The notes under the pieces are model-generated. The model was not told where the DNA came from. It did not search any database and was given only the letters and a program-made list of their open reading frames with translations. Positions 10,651-22,655 of a DNA stretch of 64,000 bases are shown one piece after another. This DNA comes from Dactylis glomerata (lineage: Eukaryota; Streptophyta; Magnoliopsida; Poales; Poaceae), in the NCBI GenBank assembly GCA_007115705.1, contig QXEO01000531.1, positions 16,107,464 to 16,171,463 on the forward strand, read 5' to 3'. The position numbers and the translations under genes are program-made. Within the stretch, counting starts at the first letter, position 1. The number at the start of each line of letters is the position of its first letter.

Positions 10651-13600
10651 ATGGCTGGTTTTACTGATGCACTGAGGCCGGATAAATTTACCGGTGTGCA
10701 CTTCAAGAGGTGGCAGTACAAGGCTGAGCTTTGGCTGACCACGATGAAAGTGTTCCAGATTAGTAAAGGCAAACCTGAAGGAACTATGTCTGACGAGGAT
10801 CAGAAAAAGTTCGAGGAAGCCAATACTGTCTTTGTGGGATGCATTCTGAGCATTCTTGCTGAATGTCTGTGTGATGTGTTTATGCACATAAAAGACGGGA
10901 AGGAGCTCTGGGACGCACTAGATACCAAGTTTGGTGCTGCAGATGCTGGCAGTGAACTGTACATCATGGAGAGCTTTCATGATTTTAAGATGACTAAGGA
11001 CCTTCATGTGGTTCAACAAGCTCATGAGATACAGTGCATTGCCAAAGAGCTCGAACTCCTTAAGTGTGCCTTACCCGACAAGTTTGTGGCGGGTTGCATT
11101 ATTGCTAAGTTGCCCCCTTCATGGAGGAACTTCGCCACAACTCTCAAACACAAGAGACAGGAGATATCAGTTGAAAATCTAATATCGTCCCTTGATGTTG
11201 AGGAGAAGGCTCGTGCTAAGGACACTACTGAGAAAGGAGAGGGTCATGCTACTGCTAACTTTGTGCAGCAGAAAGGCAAATCCTCATGCAAGAAGAAAGG
11301 GAACTTCAAGCCCTCTTTCAACAAGCCTGTAAAGACTACAACCTTCAAGAAGAAGAATTCGAACAGGGACAGGAGTGATCTAACTTGTTTCACTTGTGGA
11401 GAGCCCGGCCACTTTTCCAAGGACTGCCTAGAATGCGCAGACCACAGAGGGAAAAAGGCCAAGAATGTCAACGTCGTGACTGCTAGCAATACTGATGGGT
11501 ATGGTAATCTATTTACTGTTCTTTTGGTATTTCAATCTCCCTCTTGGTGGATTGATACGGGTGCTAACGTTTATATGTGTGCCGACATCTCTATGTTCAC
11601 TTCTTACCAGGCCGCACGGGATTCCTCCGTCCTAATGGGCAATGGGTCACATGCCTCTGTTCGTGGTGTTGGCACGGTAGATCTGAAGTTCACTTCGGGG
11701 AAGATCGTGCAGCTGAGGAACGTGCAGCATGTCTCTTCTATGAACAAGAATCTTGTTAGCGGTTCCCTTCTCTGCAAAGATGGGTTTAAGGTTGTTTTAG
11801 AGTCAAATAAGGTAGTCGTTTCCAAGCATGGACAATTTATTGGAAAAGGCTATGAGTGTGGAGGCTTGTTCCGCTTTTCACTTTCAGATTTCTGTAATAA
11901 ATCCGTGAACCATATTTGTGGCGGTGTTAGTGATGATACTAGTGTTTGGCATTCTCGTTTATGTCACATTAATTTTGGTTTGATGAATCGGTTATCCAGT
12001 ATGAGTTTAATTCTAAAATTCACTATTGCCAAAGGTTCTAAGTGCCATAGTTGTGTGCAATCGAAGCAACCTCGTAAGCCTCATACGGCAGCCGGGGAGA
12101 GAAACTTGGCACCTCTAGAACTCATACATTCTGATCTATGCGAGATGAATGGTGTGTTGACAAAAGGTGAAAAGAGATATTTCATGACATTGATTGATGA
12201 TGCGACTAGATTTTGCTATGTTTACTTGTTGAGAACTAAATATGAAGCTTTAGACTACTTTAAAATTTATAAGACCGAAGTTGAAAATCAACTAGAGAGA
12301 AAGATCAAGCGTCTTAGGTCGGATCGTGGTGGAGAGTATTTTCCTAAAATCTTTGACGAATTCTGTGAGGAACACGGTATTATTCATGAGATGACGCCTC
12401 CCTACTTGCCCCAATCTAATGGGGTGGCCGAGAGGAAAAACCGCACGCTGTCTGACTTGGTGAATTCTATGCTCGACACTGCTGGTTTATCAAAGGGATG
12501 GTGGGGGGAGGCTTTGTTGACTGCATGTCATGTCCTGAATAGAGTTCCTAACAAGAATAAAGAGAAAACCCCTTATGAGGAGTGGGTTGGGAGAAATCCA
12601 TCACTTTCGTATTTGCGTACTTGAGGATGCTTGGCGAAGGTCAACATTCCCATCCCAAAGAAACGCAAACTCGGAACAAAGACTGTGGATTGCATCTTTC
12701 TAGGTTATGCTCAGCAGAGCATTGGCTATAGATTTTTAGTAGTTAAATCCGAGGCACCTGATATGCATGTTGACACTATAATGGAATCTCGTGATGCAAC
12801 ATTTTTTGAGAATATGTTTCCTATGAAAGATATGCATAGCACTGCTAGATTTTCTTCTGAGATAATTCCTGAATCTAGTGCATCTAATGATTATTTTGAG
12901 CAACCACATGAGAACGTTTTTGAGGATGTTCATGAGAAGGATGACAATGAAGCTCCTACAAGGAGCAAGAGACGAAGGACTACAAAGTCCTTTGGTGATG
13001 ATTTCATTCTATACCTTGTGGATGATACTCCCACGTCCATTGCTGAGGCATATGCATCACCAGATGTAGATGATTGGAAAGAAGCTGCCCAAAATGAGAT
13101 GGACTCGATTATTTCTAATGGAAAATATGAATTATCAGACCGCCCCCATGGCTGTAAGCCTGTGGGCTGCAAGTGGGTGTTCAATAAGAAGCTAAGGCCT
13201 GATGGTACTATTGAGAAGTACAAGGCGAGACTTGTAGCGAAAGGCTACACACGGAGAGAAGGTGAAGATTACTTTGACACCTATTCACCCGTTGCAAGAC
13301 TAACCACCATTCGAGTACTACTTTCCATGGCTGCCTCTTATGGTCTTATCGTTCATCAAATGGATGTAAAGACAACTTTCCTCAATGGAGAGTTGGAAGA
13401 GGAAATCTATATGGATCAGCCTGATGGATTTGTGGTAAAAGGTGAAGAGAGAAAGGTGTGCAAGTTGTTAAAATCTTTATATGGCCTGAAACAAGCGCCT
13501 AAGCAATGGCATGAGAAGTTTGACAGAACTTTAACTTATGTTGGCTTTGTCGTTAATGAGGCTGACAAGTGCATTTACTATCGCCATGGTGGGGCCGAAG

Positions 13601-14580
13601 GTGTTATATTGTGTCTGTACGTTGATGATATTCTCATATTTGGTACAAACATGAAAGTAATACTTGAGGTCAAGTCTTTCTTGTCAAAGTGCTTTGATAT
13701 GAAAGATCTGGGAGAAGCTGACATGATCCTAAACATCAAGCTGAATAAGAACGAGAGTGGGATTACTTTATCGCAATCCCACTATGTTGAGAAGATCTTG
13801 AGCCGGTTTGGCTTTATTGATAGCAAGTCTTCTCCAACACCTTATGATCCCAGTGTGATATTACATAAGAACAAGAACGAACCAACAGATCAACTGAGAT
13901 ATTCTCAGATCATTGGTTCACTCATGTACTTAGCGAGCGCGACAAGACCTGACATCTCTTTTGCTGTGAGCAAGTTGAGTAGGTTCATGTCAAACCCGGG
14001 TATTGATTATTGGCATGCACTTGAAAGGGTCATGCGCTATCTATGTGGTACAATGAGTTACGGGATTCACTATTCAGGGCACCCTGCTGTGCTTGAAGGA
14101 TATAGTGACGCAAATTGGATCTCTGATGTAGATGATATCAAAGCCACTAGTGGGTATGTGTTTACCTTTGGAGGTGACGCCGTATCATGGAGATCATGTA
14201 GGCAAACCATATTGACGAGGTCAACTATGGAAGCAGAACTTACTGCTTTAGACACAGCCACTGTAGAGTCAGAATGACTGCGTGAGCTCTTGATGGACTT
14301 GCCGGTGGTTGAAAAACCTGTGCCGGCCATCCTCTTGAATTGTGACAACCAAATAGTTATTGTGAAAGTGAAAAATTCTAAGGATAACGCGAAGTCATCA
14401 AGACACGTTAAAAGATGTTTGAAGTCTGTCAGGAAATTGCGAAACTCCAGAGTAATAACTGTTACGTATATTCAAACAGACAAAAACCTGGCAGATCCCT
14501 TTACCAAGGGACTATCACGTAATGTGATAGACATTGCATCAAGGGAGATGGGTTTGAGACCCACAGATGTTATGCCATAA
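10651..14580 (+). pseudogene. Ty1/copia gag-pol polyprotein of element C, two in-frame TGA stops
   Basis: One frame of 1310 codons covers a whole copia polyprotein, broken by TGA at 12622-12624 and 14275-14277. Both stand where relatives have Trp (TGG). Domains in order: Gag (about residues 20-200), zinc knuckle CFTCGEPGHFSKDC (about 247), protease WWIDTGAN (about 299), GAG-pre-integrase with VWHSRLCH and CHSC (about 432-470), integrase with D-D-E core (HSDL, IDDATRF, SDRGGEY, NGVAERKNRTL; about 490-610), reverse transcriptase from KWVFNKK through YVDDIL (about 840-995), and RNase H with GYSDANW and STMEAEL, ending near ADPFTKGL. Reverse transcriptase follows integrase, the copia order. The ATG is only 38 bases after the LTR. 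Frame is otherwise intact, so inactivation may be fairly recent. Confidence 0.9.
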
Positions 14581-15121
14581 TGGTAACCCAACCTTTGTAA
14601 TCGGAGATCCGTGAATTAGGACCTGGGAAAACAAGCTAGTGGTTTAACTGAGGAGACTATTATGTAACCCTCTCTATGTGAAGATGCAAAACTCTCAAAA
14701 TCTGTAAGGCAGGTTGGCAACATGCCTTAATGTGTTTATGTTGGCTATGATTAGCAAAGATGCTGTCCTACAGAGCATTCTTGAAAGAACACACCTATAT
14801 GAGCCCGATTGTTAAACGTCGCAGTCTATGAGATTTGGGTGATCTCTAGTAAGCTCATGAAGAGACCATGGACTACGACGCATATGCTCCAACCCGCAGG
14901 GTAGGCTACTGGTAGCCATGTACTGGTTATGGCTTTAAGTGAAATCTTGATGCACCAAACTTGCAATTCAAGGCGTAGTCTGTTGTTCAAGTTGCTAATA
15001 GACGTAGCTTAAGGTTCTAGGTGGAAGTTCAACTTAACAGTCTCTGCTGAAACACTGGTATATAAACAAGTAGTGAGGTTTGGCAAATCTCTAAATGGGT
15101 ATTTGAGATCTGGTGGGGGAT
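14581..15121 (+). other. 3' untranslated region and polypurine tract of element C
   Basis: Noncoding; it ends in GATCTGGTGGGGGAT directly before the LTR start TGTTGAAATATTGG. The G-run is the expected plus-strand primer. Confidence 0.7.
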
Positions 15122-15220
15122 TGTTGAAATATTGGGCCCAAAGTTAGTGGCCCATATTAGATTTCAGAAAGGCAAGGGGTGGGAGCTAAGTTTAGTCCCA
15201 CATGGAAACTTGGGAGAGAT
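15122..15220 (+). repeat. 3' LTR of element C, left piece (interrupted)
   Basis: This starts TGTTGAAATATTGGGCCC. At 15220 it is broken by A2; the same LTR resumes at 54176. The last five bases, GAGAT (15216-15220), are the target duplication. Confidence 0.85.
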
Positions 15221-16285
15221 TGATGACCCACAAGTATAGGGGATCGCAACAGTCTTCGAGGGAAGTAAAACCCAAATTTATGGATTCGACACAAGGGGAG
15301 CCAAAGAATATTTATGAGCCTTAACAGATGAGTTGTCAATTCAGCTGCACCTGGAAACAGACTTGCTCACAGCGGTTTATCAGTAGCAACGGTTTTATAG
15401 TGGTGATAGTAGCAAAACAGTAGAAGCAATAGTAAAATAAAAGTGGTAATAGTAGCAATAGTAAACAGTAGGATAAAATACTATAGGCATAGGGATAGAT
15501 GTACGGGCGTTGCATGGATAAGATAATTCATGAAATCAGTGAGACATGGGCATTGCAAATAAATAATGATAAAGCATCCTAGTACTAAACAATCATAGGC
15601 ATGTGTTCCGTATATAGTCGTACGTGCTCGCAATGAGAAACTTGCACGATATCTTTTGTCCTACCAGCCTGTTGCAGCAGGGCCTCAAGGGAAACTACTA
15701 GTAATTAAGGTACTCCTTTTAATAAAGTACCGGAGCAAAGCATTAACACTCGGTGAACACATGTGATCCTCACATCATAGCCATCCCCTCCGGTTATCCC
15801 AATTTCTATCACTTTGGGGCCTCGGGTTCCGGACAACAATATGTGTAAACAACTTGCAGGTAAGATCATAAATAACAAGTATCATCATAAAACAATAACA
15901 AGTTTAGATCTGAGATCATGGCACTCGGGCCCAAAGTGACAAGCATTAAGCACAACAAGTTGCAACAATGTCATAAGCACTAACAATGGATACTAGGCAC
16001 TATGCCCTAACAATCTCATAACAAATTACATGAATGATCTCATCCAATCCCTACCATCCCCTTCGCCTACAGCGGGAATTACTCACACATGGATGGGGGA
16101 GTCATGGATGGTTGATGGAGAGACGTCGGTGATGATGGTGATGAAGATCTCCTCCAAATCCCCATCCCGGCAGAGTGCCAGAACGAAGTTTCTGGTTCCG
16201 AATCGCGGTTTCTGATGGTGGCGGCGCAGCGGAAGTCTATCTGGGAAAAACATCGAACCCCCGCTCCTTTTAGGTCAGAAGGTAT
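15221..16285 (-). repeat. A2 3' LTR, larger piece
   Basis: It is the reverse complement of the right three quarters of the A LTR. It is cut at 16285 by A1, whose GGTAT duplication is 16281-16285 and 45840-45844; the LTR continues at 45845. Confidence 0.9.
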
Positions 16286-17680
16286 TGATACATCCAAAAC
16301 GTATCTACTTTCCCGAACACTTTTGCTATTGTTTCTCCTCTAATTTGTGTGTTTTGAATACAACTAACACAAACTCACGCTGTTTTCAGCAGAATTGCTC
16401 TGGTGTCTTATTTTTGTACAGAAATCTGACTTTCAGGAAAAATCCCAGAAAATATTGCAAAAATTCTATTTTGCCAGAAGACCCACGGAGCCAGAAGGAG
16501 AGACGAAGGGGGGCTGTGGCCTGGGCTCACCACCAGGGGGCGCGGCCTAGGCCTGGCCGTGCCCACCTGTGGTGAGGCCACCTCGGCCGTCGCCTCGACC
16601 CCTCCTTCCGCCTACATATACCCTCTGACCTGAAAGGAGCGGGGGTTTGGCGTTTTTCCCAGATAGACTTTCGCTACGCCGCCACCATCAGAAACCGCGA
16701 TTCGGAACCAGAAACTCCGTTCTGGCACCCTGCCGGGACGGGGATTTGGAGGAGATCTTCATCACCATCATCACCTATGTCTCTCCGTCAACCATCCATG
16801 ACTCCCCCATCCATGTGTGAGTAATTCCCGCTGTAGGCGAAGGGGATGGTAGGGATTGGATGAGATCATTCATGTAATTTGCTATGAGATTGTTAGGGCA
16901 TAGTGCCTAGTATCTTTTATCAGTGCTTATGACATTGTTGCAACTTGTTGTGCTTAATGCTTGTCACTTTGGGCCTGAGTGCCATGATCTCAGATCTGAA
17001 CTTGTTATTGTTTTATGATGATACTTGTTGTTTATGATCTTACCTGCAAGTTGTTTACACATATTGTTGTCCGGAACCCGAGGCCCCAAAGTGACAGAAA
17101 TTGGGATAACCGGAGGGGATGGCTTTGATGTGAGGATCACATGTGTTTACCGAGTGCTAATGCTTTGCTCCGGTACTTTATTAAAAGGAGTACCTTAATT
17201 ACCAGTAGTTTCCCTTGAGGCCCTGCTGCAATAGGCTAGTAGGACAAAAGATGTCGTGCAAGTTTCTCATTGCGAGCACGTATGACTATATACGGAACAC
17301 ATGCCTATGATTGTTAGTACTAGGATGCTTATCATTATTTATCTGCAATGCCCATGTCTCACTGATTACATGAATTATCTTGTCCATGCAACGCCCGTAC
17401 ATCCATCCCTATGCCTACAGTATTTTATCCTACTGTTTACTATTGCTACTATTACCGCTTTTATTTTACTATTGCTATTACTGCTTTGCTACTATCACCA
17501 CTATAAAACTATTGCTACTGATAAACCGCTGCGAACAAGTCTGTTTCTAGGTGCAGCTGAATTGACAACTCATCTGTTAAGGCTTATAAATATTCTTTGG
17601 CTCCCCTTGTGTCGAATCAATAAATTTGAGTTTTACTTCCCTCGAAGACTGTTGCGATCCCCTATACTTTTGGGTCATCA
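16286..17680 (+). repeat. A1 5' LTR (1395 bp)
   Basis: It starts TGATACATCC (the 3' copy has TGATACGTCC) and ends GGGTCATCA. A TATA-like CTACATATACC lies near 16611-16621, about 40 bases after the 51-bp hairpin. ORFs seen in this LTR are by-products of T-rich sequence. Confidence 0.9.
16526..16576 (+). other. 51-bp covarying hairpin in A1 LTR
   Basis: The outer arms are CTCACCAC (16526-16533) and GTGGTGAG (16569-16576). The inner arms are GGGCGCGGCC and GGCCGTGCCC, with one G-T wobble, around a short loop. The 3' LTR copy is 44684-44734. It stands just before the likely TATA box. Confidence 0.8.
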
Positions 17681-17691
17681 AGACTATTTTC

Positions 17692-17709
17692 TGGCGCCGT
17701 TGCCGGGGA
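17692..17709 (+). other. tRNA-Asp primer-binding site of A1
   Basis: TGGCGCCGTTGCCGGGGA fits the 3' end of plant tRNA-Asp, the usual primer of Athila-like elements. It lies 11 bases after the LTR. Confidence 0.85.
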
Positions 17710-17768
17710 GCATAGCTTTATTTGTAAGTTCACTTGGAATTCATATCATTCGCTGCAATCCTTTCATC

Positions 17769-20348
17769 ATGGGTAAACCTCGTGATGGAAAAGTTCCTAT
17801 ACTGCCATCCACTACAAGAAGAGGTACGACTCTGAACACCTCTGTTGCTCTTGATTCGCCATCTGTTATGAGTAAGTTGCTTACACCACCATATGCACAC
17901 GCTACTGCTGCTTCTTCTACTGAGTTTGAAAATGCCACTGATAATTTAGATGATTCTTCTACTGTGCTTGATGAGAGTGGTTCACTAGGGTCCTTTTTAG
18001 ATGCTACAATTGCTAGAGCTAAAATGGGAAACACCACTGTTACACCTGTTAGTTCACCTGAGTCTAGGGAATGCCCTAGTGATGATCTTGATGATACTTA
18101 TATTGAGCTTGACGATGATTTTATTGCTAAAGCTCATGCTACTCGTAATGCTAAAGCTGTTAAGGAAGTTCTAGCAAGACGTGCTGTTAGATATAAATTA
18201 TCTCCTCATCCCAAATTTGCTGCTTCTTCCATAAATATTAGAGATAGGGATTATGATTTCTCTTTAGATTTATCTTACATATCTATTGTTGAGAAAGAGC
18301 CTTTTTGTGGTACTGAGAATGAAAGTGCTATGGAGCACATGAATGAGCTTTCTAGTTTGAGTAATCTGTTTTCTGATGATATTAAGCTTTGAACTTACTT
18401 TATTGCTAAGATTTTCCTTTTTCATTGAAAGGTGCAGCTAAGACTTGGTTTAATAATTTGTCTCCTAGATCTCTTAATAGTCCTATTGCTTTGGTTAATG
18501 CTTTCTTTCAGAAATATTTTCCTGCTAGTGCTCAACATGCTGCTGTGCAGAAAATCTTTGATTTTGAACAGGGAAAAGGAGAGATACTGCCTGAATCTTG
18601 GACAAGGTTTTGTTCTTTAATTAGAGCTTTGCCTAAAGAGCCATTGCCTAAAAATGAACTCCTTGATATATTTTACAATGGACTAACTGATGAATCTAAG
18701 ACATATCTGGATAGTTGTGCTGGTTGTGTTTTCAGGGAAAGAACTCTGGCTGAAGCTAAAGAATTAATGGTTAAAATAAGCCAGCATCATGATGATTGGA
18801 CTCTAGTTGAGCCAACGCCAGCATCAACACCTGCGCTAGTTCCAGAACCGACACCGAAGAAGAGAGGAATGATTGAATTAAATGATGAAGTTATGAGGGA
18901 AGCCAAGAAATCTCTTAAGGAGAAAGGTATTAAATCCGAAGATGTGAAGAATTTACCTCCTATAGAAGAATTATGTAAGCCAATCCCTCACTCATCTACT
19001 ATTGAGGTACACTCTCTCCAACGCTTTGATGATAGAGATATTCCTTACTCTAAACCGCCTGATCAATGCTTAGATGAATTAGATAATTTTATTGTTAAGC
19101 AAGATAATTTTAATAGAATGGTGCAGAATCATTTGATGGAAAATTCTAGAGCTATTAACAAGTTGCAAGATATTGTGGAGAGAACCTCCAATGATGTGAA
19201 GATACTTGTTAAACATTTTCAAATGGTCCAGACTCAAATTGATCAGCTTACCAAGGTGCAAAAAGACTTGCTAGTTAATGCCGCAAGAGAAAAACAAGCG
19301 TGTGAAATACGCACAAGAGGTGGAGCTACTACCCAGGACCCCTTGTATCCTAAAGGACATCCTAAGAGGATCGAGCAAGATTCTCAACGCACTTCAAATG
19401 ATGATATTCCTTCCAAGAAGAAGAAGAAGAAGAAGCATAAAATAGTTGCAGAATCTTCTGAAGCAGGTAAAGATCCTAATAGTGTTTCTTTTTTCTGATA
19501 CTTTAACTAAACTAGGTGATGGTTCCGATAAAGAAGAAGTTGAAGAGGAACCTGAAAAGATTGATAAGAATGCAAAGTACACCAAAGAAGACTTCATTGC
19601 CAACAAGCATGGTAATGAGAGAGAACCTTGGGTTCAGAAACCAATACCTTTTCCTGGTAAGAAACACAAGTCCAAGAAAGAAGAACACTACAACAGGTTT
19701 TGTGAATGGATGAGACCTTTATTTTTGCAAATTCCTTTGACTGATGCTATTAGAATGCCTCCTTATGCAAATTATATGAAAGATATTGTTACTAACAAAA
19801 GAAAAATTCCTAATGAGGAAATTTCTACTTTACTTGCTAATTATTCTTTTGATGGTAAAGTTCCGAAGAAGCTTGGAGATCCAGGTATACCAACTATTCC
19901 TTGCTCCATTAAAAATAACTATGTTAGAACTGCTTTTTGTGATATGGGAGCCGGAGTTAGTGTCATGCCTTTTTCTCTCTATAAAAGACTTGATCTAGAA
20001 AAATTGGTATCAACTGATATATCTTTGCAAATGGCTGATAAGTCTACTACTATTCCTATTGGTATATGTGAAAATGTTCATGTTCAAGTTGCTAACAGTT
20101 GTTTGATATTAACTGACTTTGTTGTGTTGGAAATGCCTGAAGATGATAATATGTCTATTATTCTTGGAAGACCTTTTCTAAACACTACAGGTGCGGTTAT
20201 TAATTGCAATCAAGGAAAAGTAACATTTAATGTCAATGATAAAGAGTACACGGTCCATTTTCCCAAGAAGATTGATAGAAAGAACGCTCTAAATTCAATC
20301 AAGAATGTTGAGACCATTCGAGTTGGTCAAATTATTTGTTCAGAGTGA
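17769..20348 (+). pseudogene. A1 gag-protease, broken by frameshifts and a stop
   Basis: The start MGKPRDGKVPIL is shared with A2. The first part ends at TGA (18390-18392), where A2 has an Arg codon, and a base appears lost from a C-run near 18416. The frame resumes from 18425 to 19498, shifts again near 19490, and runs to 20348. Seen in order: acidic N-terminal region; retrotransposon Gag core (GAAKTWFNNLSPRS, NAFFQKYFPASAQ); a coiled-coil linker with a Lys run; and a protease with CDMGAGVSVMPFSLYKRL and IILGRPFLNT, where D-x-G-A is the active-site loop as in Athila relatives. It ends with a stop after VGQIICSE. No pol domain follows. It would have made particle protein and protease. Confidence 0.8.
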
Positions 20349-20811
20349 AAGCCCAAGGAAGAATATAAAATTGTCATGATTGGGACTATGCCTATCAAGA
20401 TCGAGGTAACATAAGCATATAGTGAAATGCAAAGTTTTGCCTCATATAAAGTTAGTTTGGTAACAAGACTTGATCAACCTTGTTAACAAAGTGATTTTAT
20501 ATGAACGAAACTTTGTTTTCACCGCATTTACTCTACCTCACTTATATTTACTTGTTCATTTTCGTTCTCTCTATTTAGTTTCATATTAGAATATCTTAGA
20601 GCTGCTGCATACTTAGTTTTGATTTGCTTTCTATCGCTCCATCGTCGTTTTCCCGAGTTTTATTCTCTTATCGTTTTTTTGAAAAATCCTTGAAAATTAA
20701 GTTTCTCGAAAAATTCTAGATTTTTTTTAAAAAAAATTATGTCAAAAATGGGGCAGAGAGGTACCTGGGAGACCTTAGGGGGACCTGCCATGCCACCTCA
20801 CCACCAGGGGG
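20349..20811 (+). other. A1 noncoding spacer with the left part of the internal hairpin
   Basis: No gene is seen. The last 15 bases (20797-20811) are the left piece of a 51-bp hairpin (CTCACCAC...) that B interrupts; 20807-20811 is the GGGGG target duplication. Confidence 0.7.
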
Positions 20812-22447
20812 TGATACGTCTCCAACGTATCCATAATTTTTGATGCTCCATGCTTGTTTTTACACCATTTGCTTAGTGTTTCGTTACACTTCGTGGCACT
20901 TTTATGCATTTTCCGGAACTAACCTACTAACAAGTCGCCACAGTGCCAGTTCCCTGTTTTCTGCTATTTTTGTGTTTCAGAAAAGTTACACAGGAACTAT
21001 TCTCGGAATTGGACGAAACCAAAGCCAGTCGCCCAGAATTTTACCGAAGCTTCCAGAGAACCGAAGAGGAGACGGGGTAGGGCCACGAGGTGCCCTCACA
21101 CCAGGGCAGCACGGCCAGGGGCTGGGCCGCGCCCCCTATGTGTGAGACCACCTCGGTCCACTTCTGACGATGTCCCTTCGCCTATAAAGACCCCCCGACG
21201 AAAAAAACCTAAGAACCCGATCAGTTTTCCAGAACACATCGCGATCCGCCACCATCATCGACCCGAAGATCAGGAGGGTCCAGAAGCTCTTCCCAGCACC
21301 CTGCTGGAGAGGAGAATCGCCACCGGAGGTCTTCTTCATCGCCATGCTTGCCTCCAGAGTGATGAGTGAGTAGTCTACCTTGGACTATGGGTCCATAGCA
21401 GTAGCTAGATGGTTGTCTTCTCCACCATGTGCTTCATGTTTAGATCTCATGAGCTGCCCTACATGATTGAGATCACCGTTATGTAATTCTACATGTTTGG
21501 TTTGTTGGGATCCGATGAATATTGGTGTTATGCTTGAGTTGAAGTACTGAAATTTATCTTTTGTTATCTCTATGTTGTTTATGATCTTGCATGCCCTCCG
21601 TTGTTAGTAGCTATCTTAGCTGAGTAGTTGCTAGTGACTCCAAGAGGGGGTATTTATGCTCGATAGTGGGTTCATGCCTCTATTTAATCTGGGGGAGTGA
21701 CAGAAACCTCTAAGGTTGTAGATGTGCTGTTGCTACTAGGGGGAAAACAACATTCATATGCTCGAGGGTATATGCTTTGTTTACATTACACACTTTGCTT
21801 AATGCAATTATCTGTTGTTCGCAACTTAATACTTATGGGGTGTTCGGATGATATCCCCGTGAGTGGATTATTAGTCATAGATGCAGTTGGATGGCGGTCT
21901 ATGTATTTTGTTGTAATACCCAGAGTAAATCTCATAGTGATCCTCTCATCATATGCACGTTATCTTTATTCTATCAATTGCCCAACTGTAATTCGTTTAC
22001 CCAGCTTGTATTATTTTACCTTATGGAGAGACACCGCTAGTGAACTGTGGATCCCGGTCCTATTTCTATTACATTGCTATCACCTGTTTACTTTACTCGC
22101 ACTGTTTACTTTACTCGCATACTATTATCACTTTCCACTCAATACGCTCATACCCTTTGTTTCAAGCAAACCGGTGAGATTGACAACCTCATCGTAAGTT
22201 GGGAACAAAGTATTTGGTTGTGTTGTGTGCAGGTTCCGCGTTGCAGCTAGCAAAGCAAAGCTTGGACGAGGTGCCCTATAAATTGTCCTGAGCTGTCGCA
22301 AGCTAGCAAGCATCGCCTTCAGTCGTTTGTTTGCTCCTCTCCTAAATGATAAACCTTGGTTTCTTAACTGAGGGAAAAACCTTGCTGCTATATTCATCAC
22401 ACCTTTGTCTTGGGGTTCCCAACGGGCTGGTCAATTTCCAGCAATCA
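20812..22447 (+). repeat. B 5' LTR (1636 bp)
   Basis: It starts TGATACGTCTCC and ends CCAGCAATCA. A TATA box (CCTATAAAG, near 21182) follows the hairpin by about 36 bases. A 166-codon frame at 21697-22197 recurs in the other LTR only because the LTRs are copies. Confidence 0.92.
21095..21146 (+). other. 52-bp covarying hairpin in B LTR
   Basis: Outer arms are CTCACAC (21095-21101) and GTGTGAG (21140-21146); the inner arms are GCACGGCC and GGCCGCGC. The 3' LTR copy (34919-34970) has GCGCGGCC and pairs perfectly. Position and size match the hairpin in the A LTR. Confidence 0.8.
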
Positions 22448-22458
22448 AGCTCTTTTTC

Positions 22459-22476
22459 TGGCGCTGTTGCCGGGGA
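22459..22476 (+). other. tRNA-Asp-type primer-binding site of B
   Basis: TGGCGCTGTTGCCGGGGA differs from the A1 site by one base and follows the LTR by 11 bases. Confidence 0.8.
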
Positions 22477-22655
22477 GGAAGTAGAAGACTTCTGCGAGGG
22501 GAGTTTTCGCACGCACATCCTTTACTTTGTTTTAAGTTTTGCTTTACTTTATTTTTACTTGCATCGTTTTATAAAAAATACAAAAAAATTAGTTCCTTTT
22601 ATGGTTGTTATTTTTGTTGGTCTGTTATTATCTTGCTTTATCATGCTTTCTATCA

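Noticed and set aside
17301..17768. N-terminal extension of the A1 gag frame into the LTR
   Set aside because: It crosses LTR end and primer site; A1 and A2 share the start at MGKPRDG.
21697..22197. 166-codon frame in the B LTR, repeated at 35521-36021
   Set aside because: The repetition comes from the LTR copies; composition is hydrophobic T-rich noise and it lies in the transcribed leader.
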